The position numbers were made by a program, and so were the translations under genes. A DNA stretch of 60,976 bases from Mucilaginibacter sp. (GTDB lineage Bacteria; Bacteroidota; Bacteroidia; Sphingobacteriales; Sphingobacteriaceae): positions 1 to 60,976 of the forward strand of contig JAUCSE010000044.1 in the NCBI GenBank assembly GCA_030445275.1, given 5' to 3'. The notes below the pieces were generated by a model that ran no database searches, was not told where the DNA came from, and saw only the letters and a program-made list of their open reading frames with translations. The stretch's first letter is position 1, and every line of letters starts with the position of its first letter. Positions 1 through 8,984 of this stretch are shown in pieces.

Positions 1-168
1 TTTTCCTTACCCCACAGGAGGGAACGACATATCTCGGTTTCGTATAAACGATTCTCAGAGCGTCAAATTGAATTTTTGACTGCCTTTTTCCAGCCTAAAA
101 TATTAAGGGGACTTTTTCAGTGCCCTCGTAATACCGGGAGGCCTTTTACAATTTTTAGTACGAATATA
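1..168. other. Gene-free left edge, possible insertion-sequence end
   Basis: No complete gene fits here. The stretch GACTTTTTCAGTGCCCTC (110-127) resembles terminal inverted repeats that I recall from IS1182-type insertion sequences. If so, the left edge of the window would be the tail of such an element lying just downstream of pgk. The other end and the transposase are outside the window, so this is a weak resemblance only. A small inverted repeat (CCTC...GGGAGG, about 123-140) could also act as a transcript end for pgk, but no clear T-run follows it on the minus strand. Confidence 0.25.
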
Positions 169-1359
169 TTATTCATTAATAGCTTTTACGCCTGGCAATT
201 CTTTACCTTCCATATATTCAAGCAAAGCGCCACCGCCAGTTGATACATAGCTTACTTCATTAGTCAGGCCGAATTTAGCAACTGCCGCTGCCGAATCGCC
301 ACCACCGATAAGTGAAAATGCACCATTTTCGGTTGCTTTTACTACTGCTTCGGCAATAGCTTTAGTACCAACCAGGAATGTTTCCATTTCAAAAACGCCC
401 ATTGGGCCGTTCCATAAAATGGTTTTTGATTCTTCAACAACTTTGCTGAATATTTTTACTGTTTCGGGGCCAATATCCAATCCCATCCAACCATCCAGAA
501 TTTCGCCGGTTTTAGCAATGCCGGTTTTGGCATCATTTGCAAAAGCATCGGCAATAACGTTATCAACCGGTAAAAAAAGTTTTACGCCTTTCTCTTTGGC
601 CTTTTTCACCAAACTGGTTGCCAGGTCAAGTTTATCCGCCTCAACCAGTGAGGTACCTATACTGCCGCCATCAGCTTTGGCAAAGGTATAAGCCATACCA
701 CCACCGATGATCAGGTTATCTACTTTTTCCAACAGTTTTTCTATCAGTTCTATCTTATCAGAAACCTTAGAACCGCCCATGATGGCTGTAAAAGGTTTGG
801 CTGCACCGTTAAGAATTTTTTCGGCATTGGCCAATTCAGCTGCCATCAGGTAGCCAAATACTTTGGCCTCAGGAAAAAACTGTGCTATAACCGCTGTTGA
901 AGCGTGGGCGCGGTGAGCAGTACCAAAGGCATCGTTCACGTAAACATCACCTAATTTTGAAAGCTTTTCGGCAAAAGCCACATCACCTTTTTCTTCTTCT
1001 TTATAAAAACGAAGGTTCTCTAATAAAAGCACCTCGCCTTTTCCTAATTTTTGTGATTTCTCAACTGCTTCGGCACCAATACAATCATCAGCAAATTGAA
1101 CCTGCTGACCTAACAGATCAGACAGATGGCCTACTACATGCCTTAAAGAAAACTCGTCGGTTGGGCCGTTTTTTGGTCTGCCTAAGTGCGACATCAGGAT
1201 AACTTTACCGCCATCCTTTAATATTTTTTTTATAGTTGGTAAAGCAGCCGTCATCCGGTTATCGTCAGTAATGTTGAAATCCTTATCCAAAGGCACATTA
1301 AAATCAACCCTGATAAGGGCTCTTTTGCCTGCAAAACTAATTTGATCTACTGTTTTCAT
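169..1359 (-). CDS. pgk: Phosphoglycerate kinase
   Basis: Cytosolic glycolytic enzyme that transfers phosphate from 1,3-bisphosphoglycerate to ADP. The 396 residues match the usual bacterial length. The N-terminal motif RVDFNVPLD, the substrate-binding SHLGRPK, the LLENLRF segment, the nucleotide-binding [11 protein letters not shown] and the C-terminal GGGDSAAAV (preceding the STGGGA motif) are all present in order, so the gene looks intact. gapA lies 627 bases upstream on the same strand with a GNAT gene between, so three successive steps or neighbours of lower glycolysis may share transcription. The ATG at 1359 is the natural start ([13 protein letters not shown]). Confidence 0.97.
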   Translation of the reverse strand: MKTVDQISFAGKRALIRVDFNVPLDKDFNITDDNRMTAALPTIKKILKDGGKVILMSHLGRPKNGPTDEFSLRHVVGHLSDLLGQQVQFADDCIGAEAVEKSQKLGKGEVLLLENLRFYKEEEKGDVAFAEKLSKLGDVYVNDAFGTAHRAHASTAVIAQFFPEAKVFGYLMAAELANAEKILNGAAKPFTAIMGGSKVSDKIELIEKLLEKVDNLIIGGGMAYTFAKADGGSIGTSLVEADKLDLATSLVKKAKEKGVKLFLPVDNVIADAFANDAKTGIAKTGEILDGWMGLDIGPETVKIFSKVVEESKTILWNGPMGVFEMETFLVGTKAIAEAVVKATENGAFSLIGGGDSAAAVAKFGLTNEVSYVSTGGGALLEYMEGKELPGVKAINE

Positions 1360-1459
1360 ATAATTATATGGGTCATTTACTGTAAGGCGCGCAAATTCAA
1401 CATTTTATTCTTAATTCTTAACGAAAAAGTGAAAAAGGTGTTTACAAATGCCCCAAATT

Positions 1460-1894
1460 TCATGTTATTTTAACATACATCACATAATGAGGCCCTATAC
1501 CAGGCACCTCAAATTCTTTTGAAATGATCTCGAAACCAGCATTATGATAAAAATCGACTGCCTTTTTACGTGCGTTGCACCACACATAATTGGCTTTTTG
1601 TCCGCGCAGGTAAACCAGTGCAAAATTAACCAGCTGATTGCCCAGGCCTTTACCACGATATTTTTCGATGGTGGCCATACCGCGTAGCTGATAGGCTTTC
1701 CCTTCAAAACCCTCATAGTTTTGGGGATGAAATGATGCAATGCAAGCCAATTCATCATTCTGATAGTACCCTAAATGAAAGGCTCCTTCTATTCTATCGG
1801 TGGGAAAAACACACTCAGCTAAAGTAAGCTTGCCTTCACGCAATACTTCGTTGCGTATGGGCAACAGGTCTTCAACGGTTATAAATTTGATCAT
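1460..1894 (-). CDS. GNAT-family N-acetyltransferase
   Basis: A 144-residue single-domain GNAT protein. The acetyl-CoA pyrophosphate-binding loop is seen as GMATIEKYRGKGLGNQLV (about residues 72-89), followed by the C-terminal strand VWCNARKKAVDFYHNAGF, typical of the family. The substrate cannot be read from the sequence. It lies between gapA and pgk on the same strand (91 and 100 base gaps), probably as a passenger in that transcript. Shadow frames on the same strand are not supported. Confidence 0.85.
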   Translation of the reverse strand: MIKFITVEDLLPIRNEVLREGKLTLAECVFPTDRIEGAFHLGYYQNDELACIASFHPQNYEGFEGKAYQLRGMATIEKYRGKGLGNQLVNFALVYLRGQKANYVWCNARKKAVDFYHNAGFEIISKEFEVPGIGPHYVMYVKIT

Positions 1895-1985
1895 AAGTAA
1901 AAATTAAGCGGAATATTTTACCCAAACCAAGGGTATTACTACGCTGCAAGAATAGTTTTAAATATATTGATTTAATAGAAATACC

Positions 1986-2996
1986 CTATGAAATTGCTAC
2001 CAGTTTTTCAGCTGCTATTTTTTCGACCAGATCAGCCAGCCGGCTGCTGTAGCCCATTTCGTTATCATACCAGCCAACCACTTTTACCAGGCCGCCTACT
2101 ATAGAGGTAAGCTGTGCATCAAAAATACAGCTGTGCGGGTTATCCAATATATCGGTTGATACTATAGGATCTTCGGTATATTCCAATACATTTTTCATAG
2201 GCCCATCGGCAGCCCGTTTGAATGCCAGGTTGATTTCCTCAATTGTAGGTTGTTTTTTAAGGCTGCAGGTAAAATCGGTTAAGGAACCGTTAAGTACAGG
2301 CACACGGATACCGGCACCACCCAACCGGCCCTCTAAATGCGGAAATATGGCCGTTATAGCTTTTGCTGCTCCCGTTGTAGTAGGGATAATAGAAGCCGAG
2401 GCCGCCCTTGCCCTGCGCAGATCTTTATGTGGGGCATCATGCAGGCTTTGGTCGCCGGTCATGGAGTGTACTGTGGTAATATAGCCATCAATAATACCCC
2501 AGTTTTCATCGAGTATTTTCACCATAGCGGCTACGTTATTAGTGGTGCATGAAGCGTTTGATAAGACAGGCGAACTCAAATCAACCTGGCCATCATTAAC
2601 AGCCAGCACCACGGTTGGTACATTTTTATCTGTTGATGGGGCCGAAATAATTACTTGTTTAGCGCCGGCAGCCAAATGCAGTTCGGCACCCTTCCTGGAT
2701 GTAAATTTCCCCGTCGATTCGATCACCAGGTCAATATCCAGCGCTTTCCAGGGCAATTCCTGTGGGTCGCGCTCGGCAAGCACTTTTATTTTTTGATTAT
2801 TTATAAAAAGGTTTTCCGCATCAAAAGTCACGGTCCCTTTAAATCCGCGATGAACAGAATCATACTTAAATAAATGAGCAAGGGTTTGTGTATCTGTTAG
2901 GTCATTAATGGCCACAACCTGTATACTTGGGTGGGCTAAAATATTCCTTAAAAAAATACGCCCTATACGGCCAAATCCATTTATCGCGATCTTCAT
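1986..2996 (-). CDS. gapA: Glyceraldehyde-3-phosphate dehydrogenase, type I
   Basis: Oxidises and phosphorylates glyceraldehyde 3-phosphate with NAD(P). The 336 residues are full length: the N-terminal Rossmann motif INGFGRIGR, the catalytic cysteine motif SNASCTTNN near residue 150, and the C-terminal WYDNEMGYSSRL are all present. The product feeds phosphoglycerate kinase, encoded 627 bases downstream on the same strand. A minus-strand TAACTTTG box just upstream (3019-3026) is a likely promoter. Bacteroidota often carry more than one Gap; whether this is the main glycolytic copy cannot be decided here. Confidence 0.96.
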   Translation of the reverse strand: MKIAINGFGRIGRIFLRNILAHPSIQVVAINDLTDTQTLAHLFKYDSVHRGFKGTVTFDAENLFINNQKIKVLAERDPQELPWKALDIDLVIESTGKFTSRKGAELHLAAGAKQVIISAPSTDKNVPTVVLAVNDGQVDLSSPVLSNASCTTNNVAAMVKILDENWGIIDGYITTVHSMTGDQSLHDAPHKDLRRARAASASIIPTTTGAAKAITAIFPHLEGRLGGAGIRVPVLNGSLTDFTCSLKKQPTIEEINLAFKRAADGPMKNVLEYTEDPIVSTDILDNPHSCIFDAQLTSIVGGLVKVVGWYDNEMGYSSRLADLVEKIAAEKLVAIS

Positions 2997-3018
2997 TATA
3001 TGTTTTATTTAAAGCATA

Positions 3019-3026
3019 CAAAGTTA
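3019..3026 (-). promoter_or_regulatory. Candidate -7 box for gapA
   Basis: On the minus strand this reads TAACTTTG, a perfect match to the Bacteroidota -7 consensus TAnnTTTG, 22 bases before the gapA start codon. I did not find a well-spaced TTTG -33 element, so the call rests on the -7 box and its position. Confidence 0.55.
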
Positions 3027-3109
3027 ATGAAGATGGATGGCTAATTTATGATGCAAATAATTTAGTACATTTAATACTACGCAGTTATTACAAAACGTGC
3101 CTGTAAAAA

Positions 3110-4204
3110 TTAAACAAACAGGTTTCGTAAAGCCATATTTTCGCGCTCTTTTGAGCGGATGCAAAAAGTTACCAGCCAGTTAAAAATCACCAGGATAAAC
3201 AGTATTAAGGTAATGAGTAGGGCATTGCTCAGATCATTAAAAACCAATACTAAGCCTATTGCCGCCAAATTAAGGGCTGATAAACATAGGGTAGCCTGCA
3301 AATGATCAAAACCCAGTTTTAGCAGGCGATGGTGCATATGATTCCGGTCGGCTTCAAAAGGGGATTTTCTGCTTAATATTCTTATCGTAAATACCCTTAA
3401 CGTATCAAAAACAGGTCCTATCAGTATAGCCACAGTAAGCGCGGGCGCTGTATATGTTGGCGTGCCGGCAAACTTGCTTATTTCAATATATTTAATAGCC
3501 ATTACTGCCGATATCAGGCCAATTAACAAAGCCCCTGTATCGCCCATAAATATTTTTGCAGGTGTAATATTATAGCGCAAAAAGCCTATAGTAGCCCCAA
3601 CCATGGCCAGGCAAATTGCGGCCAGCTCATACTGCTTAATATCCATAAACAGCAACGCAAAGGTGGTGTTAACAATAATACCGGTGGTAGCTGCCAGGCT
3701 ATCAATGCCATCAATTAAATTAAAGGCATTTACAATAAGCATAATTAGCAATATTGATAATGCAGCACTGGGTATATAAGGCAGGTTAAATATGTTAAAT
3801 ATGCCATACATGCTGGTTACCCGCACATCGCCCAATAATACCAGTATCGCAGCCACAATAAACTGTATCAGAAATTTCGTACTTGAATTTACGCCGGAAA
3901 GATCATCCTTTAACCCCATTGTAAATAAAATTATACATGAAATAAGCAGGTAACTAAGTGGCAGGGCCTTGTCAATCAGGCTAAATAAAAGTGTGGTGAT
4001 AATAAAGCTTATAAATATAGCAACACCACCTAACCGTGGTATCCCATGATCATGTTGTTTTCTGAAATGGCCAACATCATCATACAGGTGCCGTGCCCGT
4101 GCTACGTGTAAAATGGAGGGGATGGCCAATAATGTTATTAGTATGGATATTACAACTATTAAAACATTATAAACAAAGTGATATGAATGCAAAAGTTCTA
4201 CCAT
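3110..4204 (-). CDS. WecA/MraY-family phospho-sugar transferase
   Basis: Integral membrane enzyme of the polyprenyl-phosphate N-acetylhexosamine-1-phosphate transferase family, which loads the first sugar onto undecaprenyl phosphate. The family motifs are visible: DDVGHFRKQHDHGIPRLGG near the N-terminus, GLKDDL, the Mg-binding NAFNLIDGIDSLA, FMGDTGALLIG, and a histidine-rich RNHMHHRLLKLG loop. About ten hydrophobic segments are seen in 364 residues. The HMHH loop is typical of WecA-like rather than MraY proteins. It stands divergent to the EPS operon with a GT2 gene 80 bases upstream, so it is most likely the initiating transferase of that glycan. Confidence 0.9.
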   Translation of the reverse strand: MVELLHSYHFVYNVLIVVISILITLLAIPSILHVARARHLYDDVGHFRKQHDHGIPRLGGVAIFISFIITTLLFSLIDKALPLSYLLISCIILFTMGLKDDLSGVNSSTKFLIQFIVAAILVLLGDVRVTSMYGIFNIFNLPYIPSAALSILLIMLIVNAFNLIDGIDSLAATTGIIVNTTFALLFMDIKQYELAAICLAMVGATIGFLRYNITPAKIFMGDTGALLIGLISAVMAIKYIEISKFAGTPTYTAPALTVAILIGPVFDTLRVFTIRILSRKSPFEADRNHMHHRLLKLGFDHLQATLCLSALNLAAIGLVLVFNDLSNALLITLILFILVIFNWLVTFCIRSKERENMALRNLFV

Positions 4205-4284
4205 ATGCCACCTGGATAATTTTTAAAAGTGTGTGGTTTACAAAATTCTTATACGTAGAAGAAAAATATAGGTTTAACCCGCGG

Positions 4285-5025
4285 TTAAATAAATTGAACT
4301 ATTTTTCTGAGAGGCTTCAGAATCAAAGTGAGGATGGGAAATGTGATCTTATTTTGTTGCATAGCTTTCAGATCAAAACGCCATGCCTTTATCCGGCTTT
4401 TTAAATTCTTACTGCTTACGCCCCCTGCCCTCATATTAACCATCACCTTATTGAGGTAAAGGCTCTTGATTTTATGCAGGTACATCAATCTGACCATCAA
4501 TTCATAGTCAGCAGCCGAACCATATTCAAGGCTGTAAAGGCCAATTTTGTCAAATAAACTTCGCCGGCAATAAAATGTTGGGTGAGGTGGCATAAAGCCC
4601 AGATTAAACGAAGCGCTTGTACACGGGCGGGACCGCCATTTACGTATAATTTTATGATTTTGGTTTATAATGTCCAGATCGCCATAAACAGCGTCAATAT
4701 GCGACTGTTGTTCAAATGCGTTAGCTACTGATCGCAAAATATCATTTCCGGCAAAATGATCGTCGGCATTTAACATGCCTATAATTTGGCCCGTAGCTAG
4801 CATTATGCCCTTATTCATGGCATCGTATATGCCTTTATCAGGTTCAGAAATCAGGATATTGATGTGTTGCCGGTATTTATCGATTATTTGCAGCGTGTTA
4901 TCTGTAGAGCCACCATCAACAATAATATACTCCAGATCGGGGTAATTTTGATTGATAACCGATTCGATACATTGCCCTATCGTATCCTGAGCATTGTAAA
5001 TAACTGTAACCAGGGAGAGCTTCAA
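4285..5025 (-). CDS. Family 2 glycosyltransferase
   Basis: GT-A fold glycosyltransferase of the WcaA-like group. The N-terminus reads KLSLVTVIYNAQDTIGQCIE, followed by YIIVDGGSTDNTLQII and the metal-binding DXD-type stretch GMLNADDHF; the acceptor side has PPHPTFYCRRSLF. I place the start at a TTG (5025) giving MKLSLVTVIYN, which fits the family N-terminus; an upstream TTG at 5049 would add eight residues. It precedes the WecA-like gene on the same strand and diverges from the wza-like gene, so it probably adds one of the first sugars of the EPS repeat unit. The donor sugar is unknown. Confidence 0.85.
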   Translation of the reverse strand: MKLSLVTVIYNAQDTIGQCIESVINQNYPDLEYIIVDGGSTDNTLQIIDKYRQHINILISEPDKGIYDAMNKGIMLATGQIIGMLNADDHFAGNDILRSVANAFEQQSHIDAVYGDLDIINQNHKIIRKWRSRPCTSASFNLGFMPPHPTFYCRRSLFDKIGLYSLEYGSAADYELMVRLMYLHKIKSLYLNKVMVNMRAGGVSSKNLKSRIKAWRFDLKAMQQNKITFPILTLILKPLRKIVQFI

Positions 5026-5059
5026 GCCGTACAAAATATATACCCGCAAATTAATGTAT

Positions 5060-5088
5060 TTTGAAATTAATCCCTAATTATAAATTTT
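5060..5088 (+). promoter_or_regulatory. Possible promoter of the EPS operon
   Basis: TTTG at 5060-5063 and TAAATTTT at 5081-5088 are separated by 17 bases and lie 18 bases before the wza-like start. The -7 element lacks the final G of TAnnTTTG and the spacer is slightly short, so this is a tentative call in the divergent gap. Confidence 0.3.
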
Positions 5089-5106
5089 AGTAGCCCCCAA
5101 CCTTTT

Positions 5107-5889
5107 ATGCGCCTTATACTATCCATTCTTTTATTTTTTGGGGTATCTTTTGTTTTAACCTCCTGCTCTAGTAAACAATATCAATCGCTTTTTGAACAAA
5201 AAAGTGGTGCTATTGATAGTTCAGCTCAAAAAACAACTTTAAAAACAGCTACCTACCGCATACAACCCCAGGATATATTACAGGTTAGGAATTTACAGAA
5301 CGTTAAATATATAGTTGATGAGCCTGTATCAAGCGGGAATAATACTCAGAACACAACTACCACCAACGGGCAAACTTACCAGGTTGATGATGATGGCACC
5401 GTGGCTTTACCGGTTATTGGTCATGTAAATGTGACGGGCCTTACCCGTGCCGAGGCAGCAAAACATATTGAGGAGCTTTACCGTAAAAGCCTCCTGAAAG
5501 ATCCTATAATTGAAGTAAAAATTGTAAATCTGAAGGTTACATTACTTGGGGAGATTAAGGTGCAGGGGAATTTTCCTCTAATAAAAGACAGGACCAATTT
5601 GGTTGAGATGATTGGTGAGGCTGGAGGTCTTACAGATAAGGCAAATGAAACAAACGTACAAATTATACGCGGCGACCAGTCAAATCCGCAGGTAACAATA
5701 ATTAATCTCCGGAATATCCAATCCATACATGATCCGCGTGCTATTCTTCAAAATGGGGATATTATTTACATAGCCCAGAACAAACGTGCTGTACGAAATG
5801 AGAATTTGCAAAACCTATCAGTTATTTCGCAACCGGTATTGCTTTTGTTGAATACGGCCTTAATTATTTTCACTCTCTCTCGTCGGTAA
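5107..5889 (+). CDS. Wza-type polysaccharide export lipoprotein
   Basis: Outer-membrane polysaccharide export protein. A signal peptide ends in the lipobox VLTSCSS with the lipidated Cys at residue 20. A Poly_export (PES) domain follows (YRIQPQDILQVRNL and VDDDGTVALPVIGHVNVTGLT), then an SLBB-type region (VTLLGEIKVQGNFPL). The tail VLLLLNTALIIFTLSRR is hydrophobic, which is common in Bacteroidota homologues. At 260 residues it is shorter than E. coli Wza (about 380) but normal for this phylum. Its stop codon overlaps the start of the wzc-like gene by one base (TAATG), so the pair is probably translationally coupled and would form the trans-envelope export complex. Confidence 0.92.
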   Translation: MRLILSILLFFGVSFVLTSCSSKQYQSLFEQKSGAIDSSAQKTTLKTATYRIQPQDILQVRNLQNVKYIVDEPVSSGNNTQNTTTTNGQTYQVDDDGTVALPVIGHVNVTGLTRAEAAKHIEELYRKSLLKDPIIEVKIVNLKVTLLGEIKVQGNFPLIKDRTNLVEMIGEAGGLTDKANETNVQIIRGDQSNPQVTIINLRNIQSIHDPRAILQNGDIIYIAQNKRAVRNENLQNLSVISQPVLLLLNTALIIFTLSRR

Positions 5890-8309
5890 TGGAAGAAACG
5901 GAAAAAATTCAGCGTAAACTGGCCAGCCAGGAAATAGACTATTTTAAGATCGGCAAAATATTGCTGAGTCGCTGGTATTGGATAGTTTCGTCTGTTGGCT
6001 TAACTGTACTCCTATCTTATTCCTATTTATGGTATACTCCAAAAACATACGCTTCATCGGGCACCTTAAAAATCGAAGAAAAGAAATCAGAAATAGCGGA
6101 TATTGTAACAGTGATGAGCGTTCCAGACCGCGGACCATCAAAAATACAAAGCATTACTACCGTATTACAAAGCCGTAGTCTTATACTAAGCGCTATAAAG
6201 AATCTTGATTACCGTATAAGTTTTTATTTGGCAGGCCGGGTACGTACTACAGAGGTATATCCCTCAAAACCATTAAATATTGAATTGATCAGGTTTGACA
6301 GTTTAAATTTTTACCATAATAAAATAAGTTTCAAACCGCTTAACAGGCATTCTTTTACCCTGGCCTATACCATTGGAGGCAAGGATATTCAAAACACGTT
6401 TAATTATGATACGCCTGTCAACATCGGGGCCACTAGCTTTGCCATAAAATACCCAGGTGCCTTAAATAGCAATACTATTTATTTATTTAGGTTCAATATC
6501 CCTGAAGATTTTATAGACCGTGTTAGAGGCGGTTTACAAACGGGCGAAACCGTTAAAAACTCAAACATTATTACCCTGCAGGAAACCGACTTGAGCCCAC
6601 AGTTTGCTGCCGATATTTTGAACAGCATCATGAATGAGTATGTGGCCTTTGATCGAAATCAAAAAACACAATCGGCTTCACAAATGATTGATTTTATTGA
6701 TAGCCAGCTATCATTCCTGTCAACCGAGGTTAAGGGTTCTGAGAATTCGATTGAAAAGTATAAGCAAAAATCAAAAATAATTGATGTAAGCACAGCATCA
6801 ACAACATCGGTCGCCAAGGCTGCTGAGATAGAGTCGAACAAGTCGCTGTTAAAAATACAGCTGATAGCACTTGACCAGATCAAAGATCAGATTACCAAAG
6901 AAAAAGATAACGTTAATTTAAACTTTACCACCGGCGGATCAACCAACCCTGCTTTAGAGGCCGCCGTTGTAAAATTGGATAACCTGATACAGGAAAGAAA
7001 TGCGTTATTAAAAACGTATAATAGTAATTCGCAGCCCGTACAGGATTTTAATCAACAGATACTGCAAATTAAACTAACTGCACTCAATAACCTTAAGGTT
7101 ATACGTACAGGCATTGAAAAAAATATGGCTTACCTTGATAGCCAGCTAGCACAGGTTAACCAGTCAATTTTGGCATTACCGGCCGCCCAACGCGATCTGG
7201 TAAGCCTGCAGCGCGACTTTGAGATTAATGATAAGGTATACTCATTTTTATCAGAAAAAAAACTGGAGGCGCAAATAAGCAGGGCCGGCATATTACCCGG
7301 AGCTACGATTATTGAACTTGCCCAGCCTAACTTAAATGCCGTATCGCCCAATGAACATGATATATATCGTACAGCAATTATTCTGGGGCTTGCCATAGGC
7401 CTGGGCCTTATTATTGTTGTGCGCGTATTAAACCCCTATATTTATGATAAGGAAACCATTGAAAGCCTTACCTCCATACCTATACTTGGGGTTATCAGGA
7501 AATTTCCTGAACCTGTTGATGAAGATAACAAACAAATTCTGGCACTTATTAAACCCAAGTCTATATTTGCAGAATCAGTAAGATCTGTACGTACCAACTT
7601 AAGTTTTCTTTCGTCTGATAAACAAAGCAAGGTTATTTGTATAACATCAGAGGTGGCCGGCGAGGGCAAATCATTTGTTGCTATTAATTTATCAGGCACG
7701 CTTTCGCTTATTGATAAAAAGGTTATACTCATCGGTGCCGATCTGCGGCGCTCCAGGGTACATAAAACCTTTCATGTTTCCAATGATGTTGGCTTGAGCA
7801 ACTACCTGGCGCACCAAACCGAGCTGGATAACCTTATTCACCATTCTGAGCATACTAATCTTGATTTTATAGTTTCGGGACCAGTACCTCCCAACCCGTC
7901 TGAGTTACTGCATAGCGCCAGAATGAACACTTTAATTGCAGAATTGAAATTAAGGTATGATATTGTGATGATCGATACGGCACCTATTGGCCTGGTATCA
8001 GATGCCATTCCACTCATCAGGGCGAGTGATATCAACATTTTCGTAATACGGTCGGGCCGGTCAAAATTTTATGCTGCCACTATACCTCAGCGCATAGCGC
8101 AGGAGTATCATTTGAACAATTCAGTAATAGTACTGAACGCATTTGAAGAAGAACTTTTGCATTCCCGGTACTATACATCCAGGTTTACTGAAAGTACTGC
8201 CGGTTCACGCTATTATTATTACGCTGATTATAGCGGGCATGAAGGGTCAGGCTATTATTTGGATGATGATAAAGCCAAATGGTGGAATATAAAGCGATGG
8301 TTTAAATAA
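5889..8309 (+). CDS. Wzc-type polysaccharide co-polymerase / tyrosine autokinase
   Basis: Inner-membrane chain-length regulator with a cytoplasmic BY-kinase domain. The 806 residues show a Wzz domain starting near residue 20 with a first membrane helix (WIVSSVGLTVLLSYSYLWY), long periplasmic coiled-coil helices (about 250-450), a second helix near 500, and the kinase: Walker A EVAGEGKSF (about 588), Walker A' VILIGADLRRSR, Walker B IVMIDTAPIG (about 692). A C-terminal tyrosine cluster (about 761-794, including RYYYYADYSG) is the expected autophosphorylation tail. The kinase is fused to the Wzz part, as in proteobacterial Wzc. It would pair with the Wza-like protein encoded upstream. Confidence 0.95.
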   Translation: MEETEKIQRKLASQEIDYFKIGKILLSRWYWIVSSVGLTVLLSYSYLWYTPKTYASSGTLKIEEKKSEIADIVTVMSVPDRGPSKIQSITTVLQSRSLILSAIKNLDYRISFYLAGRVRTTEVYPSKPLNIELIRFDSLNFYHNKISFKPLNRHSFTLAYTIGGKDIQNTFNYDTPVNIGATSFAIKYPGALNSNTIYLFRFNIPEDFIDRVRGGLQTGETVKNSNIITLQETDLSPQFAADILNSIMNEYVAFDRNQKTQSASQMIDFIDSQLSFLSTEVKGSENSIEKYKQKSKIIDVSTASTTSVAKAAEIESNKSLLKIQLIALDQIKDQITKEKDNVNLNFTTGGSTNPALEAAVVKLDNLIQERNALLKTYNSNSQPVQDFNQQILQIKLTALNNLKVIRTGIEKNMAYLDSQLAQVNQSILALPAAQRDLVSLQRDFEINDKVYSFLSEKKLEAQISRAGILPGATIIELAQPNLNAVSPNEHDIYRTAIILGLAIGLGLIIVVRVLNPYIYDKETIESLTSIPILGVIRKFPEPVDEDNKQILALIKPKSIFAESVRSVRTNLSFLSSDKQSKVICITSEVAGEGKSFVAINLSGTLSLIDKKVILIGADLRRSRVHKTFHVSNDVGLSNYLAHQTELDNLIHHSEHTNLDFIVSGPVPPNPSELLHSARMNTLIAELKLRYDIVMIDTAPIGLVSDAIPLIRASDINIFVIRSGRSKFYAATIPQRIAQEYHLNNSVIVLNAFEEELLHSRYYTSRFTESTAGSRYYYYADYSGHEGSGYYLDDDKAKWWNIKRWFK

Positions 8310-8324
8310 AAGTATTTTTTAGGG

Positions 8325-8840
8325 ATGGATTTAAGAACAAGCGCAACAACAAATCAATGGTATCCGGTTTATACGCATGCCCGTGCCGAAAAAAAGGCGC
8401 ACGAGGCATTAATAAACAAGGGGATCTTGACCTATCTTCCGCTACACCGGCAGCTTAAGCAATGGAGCGATCGTAAGAAATGGGTAGAGGAACCTTTTAT
8501 TAAATCGTACGTGTTTGTAAACATTGCCCAACATGAGCAGGCCGAAGTGTTAATGACAAAAGGTATATCCCGCTTTTTGTACTTTTCGGGCAAGCCAGCT
8601 GCAATGCCCAATCGCCAGATCAATGAGTTAAAATTATTGATGGCCAGTTCAGTTGAACTGGAAATTACAGAAGAGAACCTGCGGCCAGGCGAAAGGATCA
8701 TGATCAAAGCAGGTCCGCTAAAAGGTATGACCGGCGAGATGGTATCATACCGGTCGCAAAAACAATTGGTATTACGCCTTGAAAGTATTGGCTGCTCGGT
8801 TATAGTACACGTTGCAGCCTCTTATATTGAGCGGTTTTAG
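8325..8840 (+). CDS. UpxY/NusG-family transcription antiterminator
   Basis: A specialised NusG paralogue of 171 residues. The NusG N-terminal domain begins WYPVYTHARAEKKAHEALI and continues through EEPFIKSYVFVNI; the C-terminal KOW domain reads GERIMIKAGPLKGMTGEMV. In Bacteroides, UpxY proteins keep RNA polymerase going through their own long capsule operon, which is the likely role here for the genes downstream. It sits third in the operon, 15 bases after wzc, not first as UpxY genes usually do. A 144-base gap follows before asnB; any loading site could be there or in the operon leader. Confidence 0.88.
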   Translation: MDLRTSATTNQWYPVYTHARAEKKAHEALINKGILTYLPLHRQLKQWSDRKKWVEEPFIKSYVFVNIAQHEQAEVLMTKGISRFLYFSGKPAAMPNRQINELKLLMASSVELEITEENLRPGERIMIKAGPLKGMTGEMVSYRSQKQLVLRLESIGCSVIVHVAASYIERF

Positions 8841-8984
8841 TCAGCATTAATTTTATTGGCTTATTTATAAGTCATCATGATACAATAAAACCGGCTTGTG
8901 CTTAAACGCATAAGTTATTGTTAAATAATAAGTTACAAAACAATTATGTGACTTACGGGGCGAAGCTGTGAAATTACGTGAACC

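Noticed and set aside
8841..8984. Terminator or riboswitch in the gap before asnB
   Set aside because: Only weak A/T inverted repeats are seen, without a G+C-rich stem or T-run, and no known riboswitch motif was recognised.
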